DNA of 64,000 bases from the NCBI GenBank assembly GCA_002433075.1, contig DJHM01000022.1, positions 293,673-357,672 on the forward strand, in the 5' to 3' direction. This document shows positions 24,334 to 32,511 of the stretch, one piece after another. Source of the DNA: Latescibacteria bacterium UBA6620. GTDB taxonomy: Bacteria > Latescibacterota > UBA2968. Within the stretch, counting starts at the first letter, position 1; the number at the start of each line of letters is the position of its first letter. Made by a program: the position numbers and the translations under genes. The notes below the pieces were generated by a model. The model ran no database searches, was not told the origin of the DNA, and saw only the letters and a list, made by a program, of their open reading frames with translations.

Positions 24334-25637
24334 TTCAATCGCTCGAATCCACTGTGTTTTATCGGGCCTCGAAGCTTCACTTCCACCTTCTTGTTCTCGA
24401 TTGCATCTACAAGCATCGGGAAGATTTCGTCGACGGCCTCAAAGTAGCATGCGATCTGAGCTTCGGTGTGAGCGAGGGTAGGTACGAACTGAGAAGTGGC
24501 CAGGAATCCACGATCGAGCATTTCCTGGTTGAAAAGCGTGATGATGGCCAATGCATTCTCGTAGTTCAGTGAGAATGTACTCAGAGGCGGAATGTTCCCT
24601 ACGCTCAGTTCCAGTCCCGCACGGGAAGCAGCGCTCAGCCATCCCTCGCGAATCATATTCCCGGTTTCGATCAGACTCGCTGGTACAGCGAGCGCCTCGA
24701 GTTTCCGAATCGTCGCCAGGGCTGCTGCTGGGCCGATTCGCTCTGTCCAGTTTGTACTGCTGATAAACGTGGCCTGTGCAGCTGACATGACAGATTCGCG
24801 TCCAACAACAGCCGCCATTGCGTGACCGTTTGCGATGGCCTTGGCATAGATGGCGAGGTCTGGGTTGACTCCGTAGGTCAAGTGGATGCCGCCCACGTTC
24901 ATCTTCCATCCCGACGTGATTTCGTCGAACACAAGCACTGCGCCAACCTGGTCCGCGACCTTTCTCACCCCCTCGAGGAAGCCTTTAGCCGGTGGCAAAT
25001 AGCGGACTGGTTCCATTACGATAGCTGCGATATCCTGGTTCCCGCCCACGATCTGCTCGAGCTGATCGAGCCGGTTGTATTCGAAGGGCAGCATCGTTCC
25101 CTGCAGCCCGGCCGGCACACCCGCCGGATCCAGACCCGCTAGGAGGTGGGAATCGAGTTCGTCACCCTTCCCGAGATTCGCCGCCAGATACCAGTCGTGC
25201 CAGCCGTGATATCCACAAAATGCGATCTTCGTCCGTCCTGTCGCAGCGCGCGCGATACGCGCCGCTACAGCCATGATTTCCCCACCACTTCGAGCATAGC
25301 GAACCATATCCGCCCACTCGTGGATGTCGAGAAGAAGCTCGGCCAGCTCGACTTCCTCAGGACAGTTCAACGTACTCATCGATCCCGCTTTGACAGCGCC
25401 CACGACAGCCTCTTCGACATCGGGGTCTGCATAACCCAGCGGGCAAGCGCTCACCCCACCGATCGAGCAGTCGATGAACCGACGACCCTCCAAATCCCAA
25501 ACCTCGGATCCCTTTGCCCTGGTGTAGTAGGCCGGCCACTGATCTGGCAGGAACATCTCAGGTCGCTTCGAAAGGAGTTGAGTGCCACCAGGAATGATCT
25601 GTTTGGCACGGATGTAGAGGTCTTGTCCCGTTCCCAT
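24330..25637 (-). CDS. class III aminotransferase (glutamate-1-semialdehyde aminomutase-like)
   Basis: This 435-residue PLP enzyme has PGGTQLLSKRPEMFLP at the N-terminus, YHGWHDWYLA, VFDEITSGWKM (PLP aspartate), and the cofactor lysine in AIYAKAIANGHAMAAV. The overall layout is that of HemL-like class III aminotransferases. Lying between ptmA and legF, it could provide the amination step for the amino sugar precursor, taking the place of PtmF. Amination at another position of the nonulosonic acid is also possible. It is unlikely to be the housekeeping HemL, given the divergent N-terminus and context. Overlaps both neighbours by a few bases. Confidence 0.75.
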   Translation of the reverse strand: MGTGQDLYIRAKQIIPGGTQLLSKRPEMFLPDQWPAYYTRAKGSEVWDLEGRRFIDCSIGGVSACPLGYADPDVEEAVVGAVKAGSMSTLNCPEEVELAELLLDIHEWADMVRYARSGGEIMAVAARIARAATGRTKIAFCGYHGWHDWYLAANLGKGDELDSHLLAGLDPAGVPAGLQGTMLPFEYNRLDQLEQIVGGNQDIAAIVMEPVRYLPPAKGFLEGVRKVADQVGAVLVFDEITSGWKMNVGGIHLTYGVNPDLAIYAKAIANGHAMAAVVGRESVMSAAQATFISSTNWTERIGPAAALATIRKLEALAVPASLIETGNMIREGWLSAASRAGLELSVGNIPPLSTFSLNYENALAIITLFNQEMLDRGFLATSQFVPTLAHTEAQIACYFEAVDEIFPMLVDAIENKKVEVKLRGPIKHSGFERLN

Positions 25638-26365
25638 CAGGATTTCCAGATTTTCTGGTCGACGAAGCCACGCTCAATCAAGAATTCCGCATAGGCAAGG
25701 TCGATAGGTTGGTCGATTTCCAAACAATACGGTTGCTCGATCTGGAGACCGAAAGTGGCCAGTCTATCGTGGTAGATGTCTTTGTGCTTTCTGAAGTATT
25801 CCCAGCGGAATAGGTAGAGACCCCCTGCTGCCGTGAACTCGGTCTCACCATCCTGCCTTCGACCGCGGGCCCGTTCCGCCATCCCATCTATATAATGGGT
25901 AAGCTCTCCCTTGGGACCCAGCGGAGCAATGTAGACCGACTTGACCTCCGTTTCCTTCATCGCAACAACGGCCTGGGCGTCTGTGCTAACCATCATTTCT
26001 ACGGCTCGGTCATAGTCTGAGGGTCGGGTGAATGGCGAAGAAGGCTCGAGCAGCATGATTGCATCATACGTGCCCCCTTCCTCCGTCTCGATCCACTGCA
26101 TGGTGTGGTCGATAACCTCCCAACTAAGCGCTTGATCGGTCGCTAATTCGGCAGGTCGGGTAAAGGGGACTTCGACTCCATAACTTCGAGCATCGGCCTG
26201 GATCTTTTCCGAATCGGAGGACAACACGAGTCGCGTACAGTGTCGACACTTCTGGGCGCTGATTGCCCGGTATCCCACGAGCGAAATCCCCCCGATCTCG
26301 CGGAGATTCTTATTCGGAATCCCTTTCGAGCCCCCTCTGGCTGTGATCAGAAAGAGAATGTCCAC
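25637..26365 (-). CDS. legF: LegF/NeuA-type CMP-nonulosonate cytidylyltransferase
   Basis: This protein of about 242 residues activates the nonulosonic acid with CTP. Signature: FLITARGGSKGIPNKNLREI, with the CTP-binding R-x-x-S-K-x-x-x-x-K-N. The SSDSEKI and LLEPSSPFTRPSD strands follow, and the end QPIDLAYAEFLIERG is typical. GTG at 26363-26365 gives the family N-terminus MDILFLITARGGSKG. A TTG further upstream (26389) would overlap the VOC gene. Order legF, aminotransferase, ptmA, legI, legG reproduces the late half of legionaminic acid clusters. Confidence 0.85.
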   Translation of the reverse strand: MDILFLITARGGSKGIPNKNLREIGGISLVGYRAISAQKCRHCTRLVLSSDSEKIQADARSYGVEVPFTRPAELATDQALSWEVIDHTMQWIETEEGGTYDAIMLLEPSSPFTRPSDYDRAVEMMVSTDAQAVVAMKETEVKSVYIAPLGPKGELTHYIDGMAERARGRRQDGETEFTAAGGLYLFRWEYFRKHKDIYHDRLATFGLQIEQPYCLEIDQPIDLAYAEFLIERGFVDQKIWKS

Positions 26366-26372
26366 AGACGCC

Positions 26373-26777
26373 CTATCGTGTGACCTCAACGAACTCCGTA
26401 AGTCCGAAATCAGGATGCAGGACGAATGCCACTACCGAATCCTCGTGAACGCCCCCGGGACCGGGTGGACTGACGATGGTTGCACCCGCATCTACCGCCC
26501 TCTCGAGTGTTTTCTCGATCTCCGTACATCGGTAGCACATGTGATGGACACATCCGTACTTGCCCTTCTTGAGACTTCGATAGACCGGCGACTCCTCCGA
26601 CAGTGGCTCGACGAGTTCGACTCGTTCTCCCTCTCTATTGCAAAGAACGACGACACGCACACCGTACCGGTCGACCAGGACGGGGGACCCTTCTCTAGTA
26701 AAACCGAGGAGATTCTCGTAATGCGAGAGCGCTTCTTCGATGCTCCTCACGGCGATCCCAACGTGATCGACCTTCAT
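26373..26777 (-). CDS. VOC-family protein, methylmalonyl-CoA epimerase-like
   Basis: This 134-residue protein consists of two beta-alpha-beta-beta-beta modules of the glyoxalase/VOC fold. It has VDHVGIAVRSIEEALSHYEN, VELVEPLSEESPVY, a central VHHMCYR, and the end FGLTEFVEV. The metal ligands (His near the start, Glu in VELVEP, His in VHH, Glu in TEFVE) all appear present, as in methylmalonyl-CoA epimerase. In surface-glycan loci such proteins sit near FkbH/ACP systems, and epimerisation of an acyl thioester is a reasonable guess. It overlaps the small gene upstream by four bases. Confidence 0.75.
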   Translation of the reverse strand: MKVDHVGIAVRSIEEALSHYENLLGFTREGSPVLVDRYGVRVVVLCNREGERVELVEPLSEESPVYRSLKKGKYGCVHHMCYRCTEIEKTLERAVDAGATIVSPPGPGGVHEDSVVAFVLHPDFGLTEFVEVTR

Positions 26778-26974
26778 CCCGGCATCTCACTCTGACCTTT
26801 GAAGTAGGTCGTGATGATGATGGGCGACGAGCAGGATGGCGCGACCGGTGAATGTCGCACATCCTGAACGAGTCCGGTCCTGGCCGCGGTCCAATGGAAG
26901 AGATCGGGCTCAACCGCGTACTGGTCGCTATAGCCCTGGGTCGCCTCGAAGGCTGTCATCAATCCGGGCATCAT
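26774..26974 (-). CDS. small hypothetical protein, 66 residues
   Basis: I do not recognise the protein (start MMPGLMTAFEATQGYSDQYA, end TTYFKGQSEMPG). The argument that it is real is positional. Its ATG overlaps the ABC transporter stop by four bases (ATGA), and its TGA overlaps the VOC gene's ATG by four bases (ATGA). That is the coupling pattern of the surrounding genes, and it fills the gap exactly. It has no signal peptide, membrane segment or cysteine pattern. It could also be a trimmed remnant of a larger gene that kept its frame. Confidence 0.45.
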   Translation of the reverse strand: MMPGLMTAFEATQGYSDQYAVEPDLFHWTAARTGLVQDVRHSPVAPSCSSPIIITTYFKGQSEMPG

Positions 26975-28752
26975 TCGACAACTTCCGTCGGCTCGATGGC
27001 TTGAAGCCTCGTCATGTGTTCGAAGCGACCCCTCGCTCCCACAAGTTCCTGGTAGGTTCCCTGTTCAACAATTCGGCCTTCATCGATGACATAGATCTTG
27101 TCAGCATGCACGACGGTTGACAGTCGATGCGCGATCACGAGAATCGTCGTGTCTTCCGCGATCGACTCTACCGCTTCCTGAATCGAACGTTCGGATTCCG
27201 TATCGAGTGAACTGGTTGCCTCGTCCAGAATCAGAAGATCGGGCTTCCGGAGTATGGCTCGTGCGAGAGCGACCCGCTGTGCCTGCCCTCCCGACAATCT
27301 CACCCCACGATCACCAACAAGCGTCTCATAACCATCGGGCAGGTCCCGGATGAAACTGTCCGCGTTTGCAAGCTTACAGGCATTTACAAGCTCCGTCTCG
27401 GTCGCGTCGTCCTTTGCCCAGTGCAAATTTTCTCGAATCGTCGTATTGAACAGCGGAGCGTCCTGCGGTACGTACCCCACCCGGTCACGAAACGACTGAA
27501 GATCGAATTCCTCGAGCGGTCTCCCATCGATCAGAATGTCACCCTGGCTGGGTGCCAGAAATCCCATCACGAGGTCTATGAGCGTAGATTTCCCGGAACC
27601 TGACGGCCCAACGAACGCCACCATGGTTCCAGTCTCGACCTCCAGACTGATATTCGAAAGGGTCTCAGACTGATCGGGGTAGGCGTAGGTTACATTCTTC
27701 ACCTGAATCCCGCGTCCCAATCCAGCAAACCGATGCTCGCCTCGCGGGTGACGCAGGCGAGCGGCCTCGTCGTTCAACCGCCGAATCTGTTCATAGCTCG
27801 GGAAGAAGTTCGACAGCGAGTTTCTCTGCTTCGCAATCTCCGCTACCGACGGCATCGTATGCCGGAGTGCCCAGAGGAGAACGGCCATCTCCGCTACCGG
27901 GACGTCGTAGGATCTTGCCATGAACAGTGCAAAAACGACCACGATCAGTCCCAGCGGCTCGTATCCGAAGGGGGTTGCCAGGGCCAAAGTCTGGGACCGA
28001 GTCGTTGCCGTTCGGTGGGCGTCGTAAGCTTCTTCGAGTGCACGTTGACTCTTTGTCTGGTTTCCGAATCCCAGGATCAGCTTTGCGGCCCCCAGACTCT
28101 CGTGCATAATGTGGTTCATATGATTGGCCGTACTCGTGTTAATCTGACCAAGGCGATAATTCATCCGCCCAAGCAAGAAGAACGGCACCACGAGTACAAG
28201 CGCAAAGACCAAGCTGGCTGCAGTCACCTGCCAGGAGATCGTAAGCGGCACGGCCATGTAAAAGCAGACCTGGATTCCGTTGGCAAAGAACAAAGCCGTT
28301 GCACTGAAGGCGTTGCCCACAACGCCGACCTCTCTCGTGAACGTATTGATCAGGCTGCCCTGTATCTTCGTCGTGAAAAACAGCCATCGGGCGGAGAAGA
28401 ACGTCCTGAACGACTCGACGATCAGGTCTCGCATCACGGCGTATTTTACGCGAATCATCGAGTATCGGGCGAGAATCAGCAGGCCGTTCTTGAGAAACTG
28501 GAACCCGAGGAAAATGATGAGAAAATTGGACAGCGTCGCTTGAAGTCCAATCCGCTCCAGATACGATGAGGCTTGGGCAGTGATGGGACTGGATCCTTCC
28601 AGTCCGGGGTTGAGAAACGCATCGACCACCGGCGCCAAAGAGAAGATCGAGAGCACACCTGCCGCGTTCACGACCAACAGCAGAAGAATGTTGCCCACGA
28701 GAAGGACCGGGTGCCTGTCGAAGACCTCCCTAAGGAACTCAACGATCCTCAT
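26971..28752 (-). CDS. ABC transporter, fused permease-ATPase (MsbA/PglK-like lipid-glycan exporter)
   Basis: From ATG 28750-28752 the protein has about 593 residues; the longer frame to 28857 would run deep into the upstream methyltransferase gene. The N-terminal ~330 residues hold about six membrane helices (for example PVLLVGNILLLLVVNAAGVL). The ATPase domain has Walker A GPSGSGKST, Q-loop YVPQDAPLF, signature LSGGQAQR, Walker B LLILDEATSSLD, and the switch histidine in AHRLST. Homodimeric exporters of this type flip lipid-linked oligosaccharides or lipid A. No Wzx-type flippase is seen in the window, so this is the probable exporter for the glycan. Confidence 0.88.
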   Translation of the reverse strand: MRIVEFLREVFDRHPVLLVGNILLLLVVNAAGVLSIFSLAPVVDAFLNPGLEGSSPITAQASSYLERIGLQATLSNFLIIFLGFQFLKNGLLILARYSMIRVKYAVMRDLIVESFRTFFSARWLFFTTKIQGSLINTFTREVGVVGNAFSATALFFANGIQVCFYMAVPLTISWQVTAASLVFALVLVVPFFLLGRMNYRLGQINTSTANHMNHIMHESLGAAKLILGFGNQTKSQRALEEAYDAHRTATTRSQTLALATPFGYEPLGLIVVVFALFMARSYDVPVAEMAVLLWALRHTMPSVAEIAKQRNSLSNFFPSYEQIRRLNDEAARLRHPRGEHRFAGLGRGIQVKNVTYAYPDQSETLSNISLEVETGTMVAFVGPSGSGKSTLIDLVMGFLAPSQGDILIDGRPLEEFDLQSFRDRVGYVPQDAPLFNTTIRENLHWAKDDATETELVNACKLANADSFIRDLPDGYETLVGDRGVRLSGGQAQRVALARAILRKPDLLILDEATSSLDTESERSIQEAVESIAEDTTILVIAHRLSTVVHADKIYVIDEGRIVEQGTYQELVGARGRFEHMTRLQAIEPTEVVE

Positions 28753-29407
28753 CGCGTCTCTTTCTGGCGGTGAAAAGTACGTGTCGGTGCAGGTAGCCCC
28801 GGTCAACTCGTCGGGTCGAGATCGAATCGAATCCATTGTTCCTGAGCAGGTCAGCAAAACGCCCGGTCTCTATGAAGGCAACCTCACTCCCCATCGTAAT
28901 CCTCAGAACTCTCACTGCCAGTATCTCCTGGGCAGTCGCCACACAGTGACGCCAACCGGTCGATCGTTCAACTTCCTTGACCACAAGCAAGCCGCCCTGG
29001 CGCAACGCCGAGGAGCACATCTCAACAATCCTGTCCTGCTCCACTTCCTCGAGGAGATAGAGCACATCCACGAGCGAAACCGATTCGAACAGCTCTCCAC
29101 GAACCTCCCCGATCCCTTTTCCGAAACGAGCTCCTTCGATCCGGGCCAGGTGGGCTTGTTCGATTTTCTCCGCGGAGGCATCGACCCCACACAACTCTTG
29201 CTTTGCACTGCGCCCCCGTAGAAGGGCGAGCAGAATACCCGACCCGCACCCCACATCAAGATGCTTGCCACAAGCGGGTATCACTTCCATAACTGCATCG
29301 AAAGGACAGAGTATCCTTCGCACCACAACGTGGATCCTGGACCAGACTCCTGCAGATCGGTAACACCGGAGAAGGTATCGGAGATCTTCCGCTAGTACGG
29401 GCCCCAT
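28739..29407 (-). CDS. class I SAM-dependent methyltransferase
   Basis: This protein has 222 residues. Motif I is HLDVGCGSGILLALL near residue 49; GVDAS and SVSLVDVLYLLEEV follow, then ALRQGGLLVVKEVER. The shape is that of small-molecule O- or C-methyltransferases. It lies three bases downstream of another methyltransferase gene and overlaps the ABC transporter. The acceptor is presumably a sugar hydroxyl or the lipid-linked glycan, but nothing in the sequence proves it. Confidence 0.78.
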   Translation of the reverse strand: MGPVLAEDLRYLLRCYRSAGVWSRIHVVVRRILCPFDAVMEVIPACGKHLDVGCGSGILLALLRGRSAKQELCGVDASAEKIEQAHLARIEGARFGKGIGEVRGELFESVSLVDVLYLLEEVEQDRIVEMCSSALRQGGLLVVKEVERSTGWRHCVATAQEILAVRVLRITMGSEVAFIETGRFADLLRNNGFDSISTRRVDRGYLHRHVLFTARKRRDEDR

Positions 29408-29410
29408 CCA

Positions 29411-30145
29411 TCACTTCCTTGCAATGCACATGAGCCCTACACCGAACGGAAAATCCATGTATCTCAACAGGGCAGCTTCAACCTCCAGGACCTGTCGGAG
29501 GGCCTGATTCAGAAGCCCATCGAAATCAAACTGCCCGACCACATCATCGGGCCGTTGGGGTCGGAGCAAACCCACCCGTTGTGCCATTCGTGCAACCAGC
29601 ACCGCAGGAAAGAGAATCGTGTTCACATAGCTCAACCGTGAGAGCGTGAAGCCAGCGGCCCTTACCTTGCGACCAAGCTCCGATTTCAAATAGCGCCGCT
29701 TGTGATGGACCGCCTCGTCGTGGTAGCTCCAGAGCATTCTGTAGGCTGAGGTTAAGACGCACACGTGGCCGCCACGTCGGCATACCCGAAACAGCTCTGC
29801 AAGTAGTGCTTCGTCGTCTAGATGCTCGATCACGCCGAAAGCCGTCACCAGGGAAAAACTATCTTCCCTGAACGGGATTTCGGCAGCAGATCCTCGTGCT
29901 AAAGATCCTGAGAACCGAGCCCGACAGAATGAGAGCGCCTCCCACGACACGTCCATCCCGATCGTTCGATGGTGGCTGTGCAATCTCTCAGTCCAGGCTC
30001 CCGTGCCGCAACCCACATCAAGAATCGGGTGGCTCTGATGCAAATGTAGTGCCCGAATCTGGCGATCGAAGACAGACCGCATGCCAGCAAACCACCAGTT
30101 GCTGCGTTCCACCTCGTAGAACTGACGGTAAACATCGGGCTTCAC
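29411..30145 (-). CDS. class I SAM-dependent methyltransferase
   Basis: The gene starts at GTG 30143-30145, overlapping the deacetylase stop (GTGA). The frame stays open to 30448, but those upstream residues run antiparallel to no known domain and lie inside the deacetylase gene. The 244-residue protein begins VKPDVYRQFYEVERSNWWF, common in glycan-locus methyltransferases. It has motif I ILDVGCGTGAWTERL, then FGVIEHLDDEALLAELFRVC and a C-terminal hydrophobic patch (VNTILFPAVLVARMAQ). It may bind the membrane surface and act on a lipid-linked or nucleotide sugar. Confidence 0.8.
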   Translation of the reverse strand: MKPDVYRQFYEVERSNWWFAGMRSVFDRQIRALHLHQSHPILDVGCGTGAWTERLHSHHRTIGMDVSWEALSFCRARFSGSLARGSAAEIPFREDSFSLVTAFGVIEHLDDEALLAELFRVCRRGGHVCVLTSAYRMLWSYHDEAVHHKRRYLKSELGRKVRAAGFTLSRLSYVNTILFPAVLVARMAQRVGLLRPQRPDDVVGQFDFDGLLNQALRQVLEVEAALLRYMDFPFGVGLMCIARK

Positions 30146-30993
30146 GCACACTTCCCTTTCATCTGAGTGAAGTTTGTCAGCCGTACGGAGTTCCCTTCGA
30201 TCGAAGCTCGTGCTTCGGGTGAACTCAGAGCTTCTTTCTCCCCGCTCCAGTCGTACCCCCAGTCGTAGCGGTCGTTCAGAGAGGGTGTGGTGCAACCGGG
30301 ATGTACCACCAACTCGTTCAGACCCGGCCGCAGTCCTTCTACAGTGCCCTGCAACGTTTCCCTGGAAAGACGGCCGCTCAGGTGCAGACCCGGAGTGAAC
30401 CGTGCGCTTCGCAGGTTTCCCTTCGTAGATCTCCTGGCGCAACTCCAAACGTTCAAACCCAACCTGGCGAATGAAACAGCCGGGTTAGAACTCCAGACGC
30501 TGTCAAAACGCGGTATCCTCACGAACGGGATGCCAAACTGTTGTGCCAGGCTAACCACGTGGTGCCACACCCCAGGCAGAACGTGAACGTGCTGGTGACT
30601 GTCGAGATGCCCCACAGTGATTTCACGGTCGAGAAGCACCTTGACCTGCCGCTCGAGCTCCAACCGCACGTGCCCGGGTTCGATCCGCCCCCGGACGAGA
30701 GCAGAAACAAAGTGTCGATAGTCACGATGGAAACGACCCTCTTCCCCCACGAGACTGCGAACTTGATCGAGCGGCGACAGCGGCGTCTCCTCGATCAACG
30801 TGAGATGGACACCAACGCCCAGGTCAGGACAGGACGACAGGAGATCCAACGCGTGGTCAAAAGATCGACCACACGAGGCAATCGACGAGGATGTGACGAT
30901 TCCCCGGCGATGGGCCTCGACAACGCCATGATTGATGTCCTCGTGCAGCCCGAGGTCGTCAGCGTTAACGACGAGGAGTGATTCAGTCTTCAC
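30142..30993 (-). CDS. ChbG/HpnK (YdjC)-family carbohydrate deacetylase
   Basis: This 283-residue protein has LLVVNADDLGLHEDINHGV at the N-terminus (metal-binding aspartates), GVGVHLTL, and HLDSHQHVHVLPGVW with the catalytic His pattern. The end ELVVHPG is also typical. Relatives deacetylate chitobiose, hopanoid-linked GlcNAc or lipid-linked amino sugars. It overlaps the GtrB-like gene upstream by eleven bases and the methyltransferase downstream by four. Next to a polyprenyl-phosphate glycosyltransferase, an acetylamino-sugar on a lipid carrier is a plausible substrate. Confidence 0.83.
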   Translation of the reverse strand: MKTESLLVVNADDLGLHEDINHGVVEAHRRGIVTSSSIASCGRSFDHALDLLSSCPDLGVGVHLTLIEETPLSPLDQVRSLVGEEGRFHRDYRHFVSALVRGRIEPGHVRLELERQVKVLLDREITVGHLDSHQHVHVLPGVWHHVVSLAQQFGIPFVRIPRFDSVWSSNPAVSFARLGLNVWSCARRSTKGNLRSARFTPGLHLSGRLSRETLQGTVEGLRPGLNELVVHPGCTTPSLNDRYDWGYDWSGEKEALSSPEARASIEGNSVRLTNFTQMKGKCA

Positions 30994-31972
30994 GTCGAAG
31001 GGCTTTGGAGCGCTCCCTGATCAGATAGGCAGGCCTTTCTTTGACCTGATCATAGACTCGGCCCAGATATTCTCCGAGCAATCCGATACCGATCAGCTGG
31101 ATACCCCCGAAAAAGATGATGGACGTGGCGACGGTCGCCCATCCGGGTTGGATTCGCTCGGGATATCCTGAGATGTAGGCGTAGACACCGCTTGCCACAA
31201 CGAAGGCGCCATAGAGAAACGCACCACTGGCAACGACCACACCGGACAGCGTAAACAGCCTCAGCGGCAACACCGAGAAGGACAATACACCATCGAGTCC
31301 TAGCCGAAAAAGCTGGCGAAAATTGAACTTCGATCTGCCCGCCCGGCGAGGTTCAACATCGTAATCGATCGTGACCTGGCGGTAACCGATCCATTTGGTG
31401 AGGCCGCGAAGGAACTTCGGCCGCTCGTTCATTCCTGTGATGGCGAGTAATGCCCTCCGATCGAGCAGGCGAAAGTCCGATTGGCCGCTCTCCAGTTGAA
31501 GACCCGAAAGACGACTTAACAGCGCGTAGAATCCCCAATCCACAAGCTTGCGTGCGAGTGACCTCGATCGGTCCTTCCTTTTCAAAGTGAATACGATCTC
31601 AGCCCCCTCCTTCCAATGCTTAAGCATCTCTGGCAAGACTTCCGGCGGGTGCTGAAGATCAGCGTCCATGGAAATGATCGGGTTGCCGCTGGCCATTTCC
31701 AGACCGGCGATGATCGCCCCCTGGTGCCCAAAGTTACGAGAAAGGCTGACAAATTGAACCCGCTCGTCCTTCGCTGACAACTTTCGAAGCACATCAAGCG
31801 TGGTATCATCGCTCCCGTTGTCTACAATCAGTAGCTGAAAACTCTCGCCGTCGCTTTCAAGAGACCTTCGAACCCTTTCATAGAGATTCTCTAGGTTCTC
31901 CGCCTCGTTGTACGCCGGCGCGACGACCGAGACGACATCGGGACGGGGACTGGAATCCGGCGGCATGCTCAT
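30983..31972 (-). CDS. GT2 polyprenyl-phosphate glycosyltransferase (GtrB/ArnC-like)
   Basis: From ATG 31970-31972 (ATGA overlap with the previous gene) the protein has about 329 residues. The GT-A domain has VVAPAYNEAENLENLYERV, DNGSDD, SRNFGHQGAIIAGLE, and the DxD motif in SMDADLQHPPEVL. RRAGRSKFNFRQLF precedes two C-terminal membrane helices (around SGVVVASGAFLYGAFVVAS and IIFFGGIQLIGIGLLGEY). Such enzymes transfer one sugar from a nucleotide donor to undecaprenyl phosphate at the inner face of the membrane. The multi-helix protein encoded two genes upstream could use the product. Confidence 0.88.
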   Translation of the reverse strand: MSMPPDSSPRPDVVSVVAPAYNEAENLENLYERVRRSLESDGESFQLLIVDNGSDDTTLDVLRKLSAKDERVQFVSLSRNFGHQGAIIAGLEMASGNPIISMDADLQHPPEVLPEMLKHWKEGAEIVFTLKRKDRSRSLARKLVDWGFYALLSRLSGLQLESGQSDFRLLDRRALLAITGMNERPKFLRGLTKWIGYRQVTIDYDVEPRRAGRSKFNFRQLFRLGLDGVLSFSVLPLRLFTLSGVVVASGAFLYGAFVVASGVYAYISGYPERIQPGWATVATSIIFFGGIQLIGIGLLGEYLGRVYDQVKERPAYLIRERSKALRRED

Positions 31973-32508
31973 TCTTTCGCCTCTGCGGGGCTGTCTTCGG
32001 GCGCGAGGCGCCAAAGCTCATCGGCAAACGGCCGAGCACGATCCGCGAATGCTCGAAGATGTTCCAGCTTGCGGATTCTCTCACTTTCAGAACCACTGAC
32101 GGTTCGCTGAATACCCAGCAGAACGCCCGACACTGCGCTCTTCGCCAACTGCTTTGTGGGTAGAGACTTCAGTTCGGCCATTAACATCCTGACCGTCACG
32201 AGGGAGACGACGGATCCGACCAGCAACACGCACAGGGTCTTGATGAAGAAGGGTTTCAACTTGAGCAACGACTTGTCCCACGACCGTTTTCTTACAGGAA
32301 ACCCAAGCTCCTCGGTGATTTCCCACTCCGACGCTGTGCGTAGAAGCGCTGCTCGGCGAGCGGCCAGGTCGTCATAAACGGCCTGAAGATCGGAACCGAT
32401 GGAAACGATCGAGAGTTCTGGGATCATCAGGCAGAATTCTCCACCTCTCTCTTTCAGAATGATGCTATAGGCGTTTCTGGCGGCGCCTTCCGGTTCCTCC
32501 TTGGCCAT
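31969..32508 (-). CDS. single-pass membrane protein of unknown function
   Basis: The protein has 179 residues. The first ~60 residues (YSIILKERGGEFCLMIPELS, then SDLQAVYDDLAARRAALL) have the beta-strand/helix look of a HicB-like small domain, though I would not name it. One membrane helix follows (FFIKTLCVLLVGSVVSLVTV). The C-terminal ~65 residues are helical and charged. It sits three bases from the large membrane protein gene and overlaps the GtrB-like gene, so it may be a partner subunit of one of them. No function assigned. Confidence 0.6.
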   Translation of the reverse strand: MAKEEPEGAARNAYSIILKERGGEFCLMIPELSIVSIGSDLQAVYDDLAARRAALLRTASEWEITEELGFPVRKRSWDKSLLKLKPFFIKTLCVLLVGSVVSLVTVRMLMAELKSLPTKQLAKSAVSGVLLGIQRTVSGSESERIRKLEHLRAFADRARPFADELWRLAPEDSPAEAKE

Positions 32509-32511
32509 TGT

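Noticed and set aside
27733..28569. Plus-strand open frame of 278 codons
   Set aside because: Antisense to the membrane domain of the ABC exporter; highly charged, no motif.
30146..30448. Upstream extension of the methyltransferase frame
   Set aside because: Runs inside the ChbG-like deacetylase gene; the GTGA overlap start at 30145 matches the family N-terminus.
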